From a virus, in IMG/VR virus record IMGVR_UViG_3300009082_000303, positions 1 to 54,511 of that record: 54,511 nt of DNA; one strand, written 5' to 3'. The notes beneath the pieces are model-generated. The model did no database searches. It saw nothing but the letters and a program-made list of their open reading frames with translations, and was not told where the DNA came from. Positions within the stretch are counted from its first letter, which is position 1, and the number at the start of each line of letters is the position of its first letter. The position numbers were made by a program, and so were the translations under genes. Below are positions 48,000 through 54,511 of the stretch, piece after piece.

Positions 48000-48617
48000 C
48001 TAACTAATTTTTGTGTACATCGAAGGTATACCTATAACGGCAACTGGTCCTGCTGGAGGTACCGGAGCTACTACCCCAGCTGTCATAACAGTAAAAGTTG
48101 CGGATGACTTTAAATGAGTTGCTATACCAAAAGCTAATATATTTGCCAAATCTTTGTTATTCTTTCCAGTCATTCTTCTTGATACCATCTCTGCTAATAT
48201 CAGCTTTGATAGTACTTGGTCACTTATTGCTGTAAATTTACCAATACCAGCCCCTGTAGCTATTCCTACAGCATTACCACTGAGTATCATACCTAAAAGT
48301 GCTTGACTCACTCCCAACGCTATGGAGTTAAAGAAGGGCCTCATCTTAGTACCCGTGAATCTTAAAGAAGTTGCTTTGTTGATCATTAAGGACCCCATAA
48401 GCTGTGGTACTATGCCTGCTACTGCTATACTAGAAATCTGACCAATAGGTCCCATTAACCCGTTTAGTGTACAAGTAACTAAATTTGGTATAACAAGATA
48501 CTTAGCTACTGCTCCACCTATTGCATTAGCTATATCTTTATTATTTTTCCCCGTAAATCTATTGATGGCAAACTGTGCCATTATAGCTGAGGAAATAAGG
48601 TTAGACTGTACTGGCAT
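48000..48617 (-). CDS. Glycine-rich triple-repeat protein next to the spike (205 aa)
   Basis: Three copies of one motif start at residues 21 (FTGKNNKDIANAI), 87 (FTGTKMRPFFNSI) and 149 (MTGKNNKDLANIL), 62-66 residues apart. Each is followed by an Ala/Gly-rich hydrophobic stretch (GGAVAKYLVIPNLV, ALGVSQALLGMIL, AFGIATHL). The protein is otherwise small-residue rich and could form tightly packed helices or a membrane-active surface. The start at 48617 has AAGGA about 12 nt upstream, an unusually long spacing. It lies directly between the spike and the giant gene. It might cap or bind the trimeric spike or protect its tip, but it does not match the PAAR family, and the role is unknown. Confidence 0.75.
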   Translation of the reverse strand: MPVQSNLISSAIMAQFAINRFTGKNNKDIANAIGGAVAKYLVIPNLVTCTLNGLMGPIGQISSIAVAGIVPQLMGSLMINKATSLRFTGTKMRPFFNSIALGVSQALLGMILSGNAVGIATGAGIGKFTAISDQVLSKLILAEMVSRRMTGKNNKDLANILAFGIATHLKSSATFTVMTAGVVAPVPPAGPVAVIGIPSMYTKIS

Positions 48618-48641
48618 AATATACTATATTCCTTATCCTTT

Positions 48642-50669
48642 TTAAATAGTAGCTTTAACAGTATTTGAAGCTATTAAAGGGGCACCAGTTATATAATCCC
48701 TATGTGAATTCCTGGTAATAACACCACTAGATAACCCACCAGCTCCTTTTAAACTAATAGTAGCCCCCTCAACTATTACTCCTGCTCTTGCCTGAAGAAG
48801 CATCTTTGTAGAGGCTTTGAATTGTCCTTCTCCTGCTACAGTTTGAAATATAATCTTTCCAGCTTTAGTTTTAAGAGATACATTTCCTTTAGTCTTTATT
48901 TCAGCTGAAAAATTACCAGTAGTAGTCTTAAAACTTCTATTACCACGTATTTTGATCTCTTCAGTTATATTTCCACTCTTCTGTATAGTTAAACTTCTAT
49001 TACCACTTATACTCTTTATAATTTCTTTTATATCACCTTTAGCTGGGTTTGGTTTAGGATCTATAATAAGTTCACTGCTGCCATTTGTTATAGTTGTTAT
49101 CCTACTACCAAAAGCTTCCTGCCCTTGCTTAACTACTTTCAAAGAATAAGAGTCACTTACTGATACATTCATATTAGTACCAATATTCAAAGCATAGGCC
49201 CCTGTAACCTGAACCTCTTTCATACCATTTATCTTCAGTCTATCAGCAGCCTGTATGATAGTTTCTCTGCTACCAGTAATTTCCTCTCTTAAGCTACCTC
49301 CAACTTTTTCTATCTTTTTATATGGGTTAAGGTCTACAATTTTTTTCTTACTATCCTTGAAATCCCTTAGCATATCATCTATTTGACCGTATCTGTAATA
49401 AGCCATACCATCAGACCTTATATCTAAGCTTCTACCACGAATGTCACGGTCTTTATCCGTATGCTTTCCTAATACCCACTTCACTCCGCCTTCAGTAACC
49501 AAATCCCAAGAGTTTCCCTTATTATCTTCTTTTCCCCATATCTCTTTCTTATTTCCTTTTGCAAGAATTGACATGGAGCGTCCCCCGCCCAACCCTCCAC
49601 CGGATGCTGCTGGAATGTATTGATAAAAGTGCCCTTCTTTATCTATACCAAAGAAAGCCCCATTCTCATAGTTTCTTGTTTGAGGCTTATAAAGAGTAAT
49701 CGCCATTCCATACTTTTCTGGGTTCCCGCCTGTGAGAGAAACTAAATCAAAATTACCATCTTTGGCGAATCCATCTTTGAATAGACTTACTCCTAAAAGT
49801 TTTCCATATGTATTTCTTTTGTTAGGATTATTTCCTGCAAAGTTTCCCAAACTGAAAATGGCAACGGGATTTCTATTTGATGTGTTTTTAACATTATTCA
49901 CGTCATTGAAAGAAATCTCACCACTAGCTTGATCTTCTACTTCAATTGTGTACTCGGTATAGTGGTCGTCTGAGAATCCTACTTCTCCGGGTCTCAAATT
50001 AAAAACCACTCTTCCATCTTTTAGGGTCTCTTTGTTACCATAGTGCCCCTCACCTAAATTTGATATTCCTAAAGAGTTCCTCTGTATAGTTCCGGCATTT
50101 ATCCATACTCCGCTTGAAAAAATATAATTATTAAGTGAGGTCGATATAATAGATTGGTCAGAGGACCTCATGAAAATCTTATCTCCTAATCCATCTTCTA
50201 AATATGCATCATCTCCCAGGAAAAACTCTGTCCCCCCAGATGAGCCTAAACTGACTTCTCCAGGTCTCAGCGGTTTGAGCCTATAGAAGAAATCATTCTT
50301 ACCTGAGTAATCTATATTGTCGGGCCATCTCTTTATATAGGAGGGTTCTAATCCTGCTGAAAACCTAGGTATATATGCGATAGGAGCTACTAGATTGCGC
50401 TGTACTGCCAGTATTACTGTTGATCCTTCTTCTGGCATAGAAGATATAAAACTTCCGACACCTGAGTATGGTTGTGTAATAGGTATATTATATGATGTTC
50501 CTCTATTATCATGCAGCTTAATAATCAGGGTTTGTTTCTCTACATTAACCTGTTCAATAGTACCCACCTGGAAAATCATATCTTCTCTCTCACGCATACC
50601 AAGAGAGGGTTTTTCTCCAGGGGAGACTCTTCTACCAGTTAGTTTTAATGCTTCCGTATGAAAAGACAT
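48642..50669 (-). CDS. Baseplate central spike protein, gp5/gpV-like (675 aa)
   Basis: Residues ~32-115 form an OB-fold like that of gp5/gpV/VgrG spikes (MIFQVGTIEQVNVEKQTLII, then PEEGSTVILAVQRN). The middle is glycine-rich beta. The C-terminal ~200 residues show short repeats with a Gly every few residues and alternating charged and hydrophobic positions (GNRSLTIQKSGNITEEIKIR, GNVSLKTKAGKIIFQT), typical of an intertwined trimeric beta-helix. It should pierce the outer layer of the cell during contraction. The ATG at 50669 has AAGGA 6 nt upstream. It lies immediately after the hub gene, the usual pairing. There is no obvious lysozyme domain here; that activity is probably in the transglycosylase protein upstream. 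Confidence 0.85.
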   Translation of the reverse strand: MSFHTEALKLTGRRVSPGEKPSLGMREREDMIFQVGTIEQVNVEKQTLIIKLHDNRGTSYNIPITQPYSGVGSFISSMPEEGSTVILAVQRNLVAPIAYIPRFSAGLEPSYIKRWPDNIDYSGKNDFFYRLKPLRPGEVSLGSSGGTEFFLGDDAYLEDGLGDKIFMRSSDQSIISTSLNNYIFSSGVWINAGTIQRNSLGISNLGEGHYGNKETLKDGRVVFNLRPGEVGFSDDHYTEYTIEVEDQASGEISFNDVNNVKNTSNRNPVAIFSLGNFAGNNPNKRNTYGKLLGVSLFKDGFAKDGNFDLVSLTGGNPEKYGMAITLYKPQTRNYENGAFFGIDKEGHFYQYIPAASGGGLGGGRSMSILAKGNKKEIWGKEDNKGNSWDLVTEGGVKWVLGKHTDKDRDIRGRSLDIRSDGMAYYRYGQIDDMLRDFKDSKKKIVDLNPYKKIEKVGGSLREEITGSRETIIQAADRLKINGMKEVQVTGAYALNIGTNMNVSVSDSYSLKVVKQGQEAFGSRITTITNGSSELIIDPKPNPAKGDIKEIIKSISGNRSLTIQKSGNITEEIKIRGNRSFKTTTGNFSAEIKTKGNVSLKTKAGKIIFQTVAGEGQFKASTKMLLQARAGVIVEGATISLKGAGGLSSGVITRNSHRDYITGAPLIASNTVKATI

Positions 50670-50682
50670 ATTACATCCTTTA

Positions 50683-53256
50683 TTATCTCACTCTTAATTC
50701 TGGTGCTGGCTTTAACTTTGCTCCCTGAATAACTTTTATACCATTAAAAGTATTATTTTGTATATCAGAAATATTTACATTAGTATGATCCGCTGGTGCA
50801 GCAGTAGTCATTTGTTTTATTAAACTATCATTAATTTGCTTTATCGGTACCCTACTATTATTTAATAATGGATTATTTGTATCAGGAGTAGTCTTTGTAT
50901 TATCTGGGCCTGGAGTATTTACACGTTTTTTTGTAGTTAACGTATCTTGAAGATCTACGGCTTTCTCTATAGGAGTATTATCCGGTACCGTTTCATCAGT
51001 GTATCCAAATTGATATATAGTCTCACCGTCTGAATTTCTATAATAGTTTTCCGTTGAGACTTTTGTAGGTCTGGCGCTCATTAAGGTATCTACTTCTGCA
51101 TCAGTCTTTTGTATAGGGTCCAAAGTATCTATTAATCCTCTTTTATACATCTTAAGATTAGCACCATATGGGAATGCCCCTATGTGCCTGTACCCATTTA
51201 TATCTGTATACGGAATAGTATCATCAGTCATCATAAGTAACTCATTGGACACCACTGCGTCTGGAGTTCCATAATTCAAATACCCGTTTGTGGGGTTCTG
51301 CCCTGGAATAACAGTTATTTTGGCTTTAGAAACCTTATAGAATCCTGTAGTTTTAGGACCACTTACTAAATCTGATACTCTCAGCAGGTTATCTTTTAAG
51401 ATATCATTATTAATCCTTTGAGTGTCCAAATTAGCATCCTGTATGGCTGAGAGGTCCCCATTAGTCACATTCTGATTTTGTTGCTGAATATTTAATTGTG
51501 ATGCTGCTTCAATAACAGGATCTTTCGGAATGTTGTCCAAAGATCTTATATTAGTATTCACATCAAATCGGTATACATACCCTTTTACTATATTTCCAGG
51601 AAATGACTGTTTTACAGCCCCTTCAACAGCGACTGTTCCATCAGGGTCAAATACCCGGTCTCTTCTAAATTCAAGAGATAAATCTGTAGTGGCGGAAGTC
51701 CCGAATGTAATATTATGTGTTATCCCTGAAACATAATAATAAGCATCTATATGCCTTATGTACACCGGATACCCTAATCTCATTTCAGGTCTTAATGGTA
51801 TAGATACACTACCTGTGAAAGCCCTTCCGTTTATCTTAGCCATTTCAGCAGCAGCTAACAATCTCAAGGTTTTAGCACTATTTCCATATCTAAATGCAGT
51901 AGTCTGGTACCTCAGTCCGAATCTCTTCATAAGATCATAATCTATATGGAATCCGATTATCTCCATTTCTGGATTAGTAGGTCTCATGGGGCTAGTTGCT
52001 TCAAGATACGTAACTATACTATTAGAATCTACTGAGGTACTCATATTTATGACTTCATTAGAGTCTATAACATATGTTGGGAGATTAGTATTTACTACAT
52101 CCATATTATAGAAAGGCGGCTTAAATATAAAGCTACCATTAGTATCCGTAAAAAATTCCATTTGTGCTTGCTCACATACCTCATTAGCTATTTCAAGCTT
52201 AGTCATCTCCAAAGATTCTGACCCATCACCCCAATTTTCAAATGAGGCAAAAGGCATACATCTGGCTATCATGTTGAAGTCTAAGGTCAATTTAGCCTTA
52301 ACTCTCGCAGAGAAATCATATTCTGAAGTTTGCTGAGCATCTCTTACGCTAGGTACAAGACTCTCCCACTCTATAGGCTTAGTCAGACCATACATTTCTA
52401 ATGGAATTCTTTCTCCCTGCTGTGAACTTTTGTCTCCCAAATCCAAATTAAATCCAAATCTTTGCTCCCAATAACGTGTCATATCTAAAGCAAAAGAACC
52501 TAATAATTGGGCTGCATTATCTTGAGTAATACCCCCGTAATCGGGTAACTGTGTAAACTTAGATAGATTCTGATATACAAAATTAGAGGTGGCTTGTCTA
52601 ACAACTTTACCAGTACTATCCTTGATAGGAGACATAAAATACGATCCACTAAATAAAGCTAATATTATTTCCCATGGATTAAGATTCTTAAATAGCGTAG
52701 GAAACTTCTCTAAATAAGGAGCACCGTATAAGCTATTAAAGGAAGAGGGTCTCAAAGTTACTTTCTGCCATTTCCACCATACCAACATATCAGAACATGT
52801 GATAGAGAAGGTAAAACTACCACCACTATAGTTCTCAGTAACATCTGTGATTAGTCCCCAAAATACGGGATAGTATTTGGTTTTGTAACCGTCAGAGGAA
52901 TCAAGAAATCTACCCTTCATATATATTTTTATTTCCATCATAGGACAGAAATAAGGTATCTTTACACCTGTAGGCAGCGTAACATAATAATCCTCATGTA
53001 ACCCCTTATATTGTGGGGCTACTACTTCTATAGTAGCTCTTGAAGAGCCTGGGGGAGAAATAGCAGAATTTATAGATATAGAAGTTATACCCCCTCTCAT
53101 ACTCAATTTTCTGGTGTCACCAGCAAAACTATTTGGAGTAATAACTTTTGCACCCAGGGCTCCGTTGATAACAACAAACCCATCCGGTGCTAACTTTAAT
53201 GGAGTTCTATTATTGAATTCATTTAATGAAAAAATTCCTGACCTAATCTCAGCCAT
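50683..53256 (-). CDS. Baseplate hub protein, gpD/gp27-like (857 aa)
   Basis: The first ~550 residues have features of late-control-D/gp27-type hub proteins: an early beta domain (ISINSAISPPGSSRATIEV), a CSDMLVWWKWQKV segment, a central KLEIANEVCEQAQMEFFTDT stretch with FKPPFYNM, and a closing barrel (LGYPVYIRHIDAYYYVSGI). The last ~300 residues are low-complexity, rich in Asn, Asp and Thr, and contain Gln/Asn runs (LNIQQQNQNVTNGD). They may form a flexible linker to the spike. At 857 residues it is about twice the size of T4 gp27 (about 390). The ATG at 53256 has AGGA 7 nt upstream, one base after the preceding stop. Confidence 0.82.
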   Translation of the reverse strand: MAEIRSGIFSLNEFNNRTPLKLAPDGFVVINGALGAKVITPNSFAGDTRKLSMRGGITSISINSAISPPGSSRATIEVVAPQYKGLHEDYYVTLPTGVKIPYFCPMMEIKIYMKGRFLDSSDGYKTKYYPVFWGLITDVTENYSGGSFTFSITCSDMLVWWKWQKVTLRPSSFNSLYGAPYLEKFPTLFKNLNPWEIILALFSGSYFMSPIKDSTGKVVRQATSNFVYQNLSKFTQLPDYGGITQDNAAQLLGSFALDMTRYWEQRFGFNLDLGDKSSQQGERIPLEMYGLTKPIEWESLVPSVRDAQQTSEYDFSARVKAKLTLDFNMIARCMPFASFENWGDGSESLEMTKLEIANEVCEQAQMEFFTDTNGSFIFKPPFYNMDVVNTNLPTYVIDSNEVINMSTSVDSNSIVTYLEATSPMRPTNPEMEIIGFHIDYDLMKRFGLRYQTTAFRYGNSAKTLRLLAAAEMAKINGRAFTGSVSIPLRPEMRLGYPVYIRHIDAYYYVSGITHNITFGTSATTDLSLEFRRDRVFDPDGTVAVEGAVKQSFPGNIVKGYVYRFDVNTNIRSLDNIPKDPVIEAASQLNIQQQNQNVTNGDLSAIQDANLDTQRINNDILKDNLLRVSDLVSGPKTTGFYKVSKAKITVIPGQNPTNGYLNYGTPDAVVSNELLMMTDDTIPYTDINGYRHIGAFPYGANLKMYKRGLIDTLDPIQKTDAEVDTLMSARPTKVSTENYYRNSDGETIYQFGYTDETVPDNTPIEKAVDLQDTLTTKKRVNTPGPDNTKTTPDTNNPLLNNSRVPIKQINDSLIKQMTTAAPADHTNVNISDIQNNTFNGIKVIQGAKLKPAPELRVR

Positions 53257-53257
53257 A

Positions 53258-54511
53258 TTAATTTCCTGAAGTCGTTGTAATTGTTTTTTTAGAATTAGCT
53301 TTAGAACCTATTCTTAATACTGCATTAGTATACTCTCTTACCGTTGTTATCCCAGGATTTTTTTCTCTAACATCCAAGGGTAGCAGAGCATCTGGATTAT
53401 TTATATTTGCAGGATAAAACCACCCGGCTGTAATAATTGATGCTTTATCTTCGGGATTTGCATTAGATAGTACCTGACTCAAAGACTTAGATCCTGACAT
53501 TGTTACATTAGTATATACATCTGCTAATACCATTTGCTGTTCTATAGAAGGATAAGTATTAACTAGGTCATCAACATTTTTTATAGTACTTATATCTACT
53601 TTAGGAGTAAGTTCTCCACTTTTCATTCTTTTTACCATTTCACTTTTCATCTGAGCTAAAGCTATAGCAGTAAACTGACAAACCCCTCTTGCGTGCCCTA
53701 GCTTACTGTATATTAGCCCATTCCAAGTCCCCCCGCTTTCTAACGTAAACAATTTTATAGCTAAATCTTCTGGAATACTATTTTTAATAGCAAAAGTCTT
53801 TACTGAGGCTTTCTCTGATTCTGTTAGTAGTGCATACGACCTTATATTCTTTATATTATTTATTGTATACTCATTATCATTATATCCTTTTCCAGTACTC
53901 ACAGTATCGTCAATACGACCTGTATGCTGAGTTGCTAATTTATCTTGTTCTCCCTGGTAGCTTGTCAATAAGTCATTATAGAAATGGTCATTTAACTCTT
54001 TTTCACTCATTCTTAAAACTTCAACAAGTTCATCTCTACTAGGACCCTGATTTCCTATATTTATTTTGTTACTAAGTAACTCATTATTATTTAATCTCTC
54101 ATGCCCTTCAAATTTATCTCCTTTTAACCCAGAGGCTATGAATTCAAAATTATATGTCATCCTATAAGGCATCTCTGCTACGTCATCAAAAGAAAATGTA
54201 GAAAAAGATCCTACATAACTGGTTCCATCATAGTCTATCTTTATCTGATCCATAACACTTATTACTCTACTATAATCTTTAAACAGGTCATTATCGTTAG
54301 GATCAGTATGAAAATAATATCCATTATTTTTGAACAAAGCTATTAATGTTTGAAAATTTATGAAACCTATAGAGTTCCTTCTGTTGAGGTTACTCAATCC
54401 CTCACCTTGTACATAAAATCCTGCGGTACTACCACTCCCACTAATAGTCATCTGTTGTCTTCCCCAAATGCCTGTTACCCACCCTCGTCTTGTATATGAA
54501 TTATCTGCTAT
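53258..54511 (-). CDS. Tail-associated protein with lytic transglycosylase domain (5' end outside window)
   Basis: The frame is open to the right edge: upstream of the ATG at 54451 it continues for 20 codons (ADNSYTRRGWVTGIWGRQQ) that match a tail-protein N-terminal pattern, so that ATG is probably internal and the gene starts outside the window. The N-terminal part (to about residue 140 of the visible protein) looks like a small tail/baseplate domain (GGSTAGFYV-like strand, FQTLIALFKNNGYYF, IKIDYDGTSYVGSF). The C-terminal part has a lysozyme-like SLT fold: LAIKLFTLESGGTWNG, with the likely catalytic Glu in ESGG, then ARGVCQFTAIAL. It should cut peptidoglycan glycan strands during injection. 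It is the first gene of the hub-spike group seen here. Confidence 0.8.
   Translation of the reverse strand: MADNSYTRRGWVTGIWGRQQMTISGSGSTAGFYVQGEGLSNLNRRNSIGFINFQTLIALFKNNGYYFHTDPNDNDLFKDYSRVISVMDQIKIDYDGTSYVGSFSTFSFDDVAEMPYRMTYNFEFIASGLKGDKFEGHERLNNNELLSNKINIGNQGPSRDELVEVLRMSEKELNDHFYNDLLTSYQGEQDKLATQHTGRIDDTVSTGKGYNDNEYTINNIKNIRSYALLTESEKASVKTFAIKNSIPEDLAIKLFTLESGGTWNGLIYSKLGHARGVCQFTAIALAQMKSEMVKRMKSGELTPKVDISTIKNVDDLVNTYPSIEQQMVLADVYTNVTMSGSKSLSQVLSNANPEDKASIITAGWFYPANINNPDALLPLDVREKNPGITTVREYTNAVLRIGSKANSKKTITTTSGN

Noticed and set aside
54449-54451. ATG at 54451 as the start of the transglycosylase gene
   Set aside because: The frame continues upstream to the window edge with tail-protein-like sequence (RRGWVTGIWGRQQ), so the true start is probably outside the window.
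1-54511. Recoded stop codons, as in some large gut phages
   Set aside because: TAG ends the 72-, 397- and 1871-residue genes, TGA ends the 222-residue gene and TAA ends many others, so none is used as a sense codon here.

Overview
The window looks like the tail, baseplate and host-adhesion module of a large, AT-rich tailed phage with a contractile (myovirus-like) tail, or a prophage or phage-derived contig of that kind. Every gene I can support lies on the minus strand, so transcription runs from high to low coordinates. Genes are packed stop-to-start with small gaps or 1-nt overlaps, and most starts have an AGGA/AAGG-type ribosome binding site. TAA, TAG and TGA all end genes, so there is no sign of stop-codon reassignment. 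The host cannot be named from the sequence. No gene-free stretch exceeds about 160 nt, and I see no tRNA, CRISPR array or insertion sequence.

In transcription order, the right-hand part (54511 to 30370) is the baseplate core. It holds a tail protein with a lytic transglycosylase domain (cut by the window edge), a hub protein of the gpD/gp27 type, a central spike with an OB fold and beta-helix, and a 205-residue protein with three copies of one repeat. A 3395-residue structural giant follows, then a 72-residue ORF overlapping its end, a protein with a fibronectin-III-like domain, a coiled-coil protein, a gp25-like wedge candidate with a possible zinc site, and a baseplate J-like protein.

The middle (30367 to 11527) is a surface or adhesin island. 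It starts with a 1476-residue tail protein that carries an inserted seven-bladed Ycf48/BNR-type beta-propeller. It continues with three short fibre-like proteins that have collagen-like Gly-X-Thr stretches, and proteins built from PKD domains, right-handed beta-helix segments, LamG/concanavalin-like domains and a recurring 'YGPW' module. I count about 21 PKD-like units in six adjacent genes.

The left part (11512 to 590) returns to tail or baseplate proteins: a 1560-residue baseplate-like protein, a 193-residue tail protein, an unknown 327-residue protein, a full-length paralogue of the propeller protein that lacks the propeller, and an unknown 397-residue protein. The window ends inside a SNF2-like helicase gene, which probably begins a different functional block. 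A shared 16-nt element lies just after the stop codon before two of the three largest gaps.

The genes probably work together as follows. The spike, hub and lytic transglycosylase pierce and locally digest the cell wall. The J-like, gp25-like and giant proteins form the baseplate wedges. The collagen/PKD/beta-helix/LamG/propeller proteins decorate the baseplate or tail and bind host surface polymers. These roles are inferred from domains and gene order; no homology search was run.
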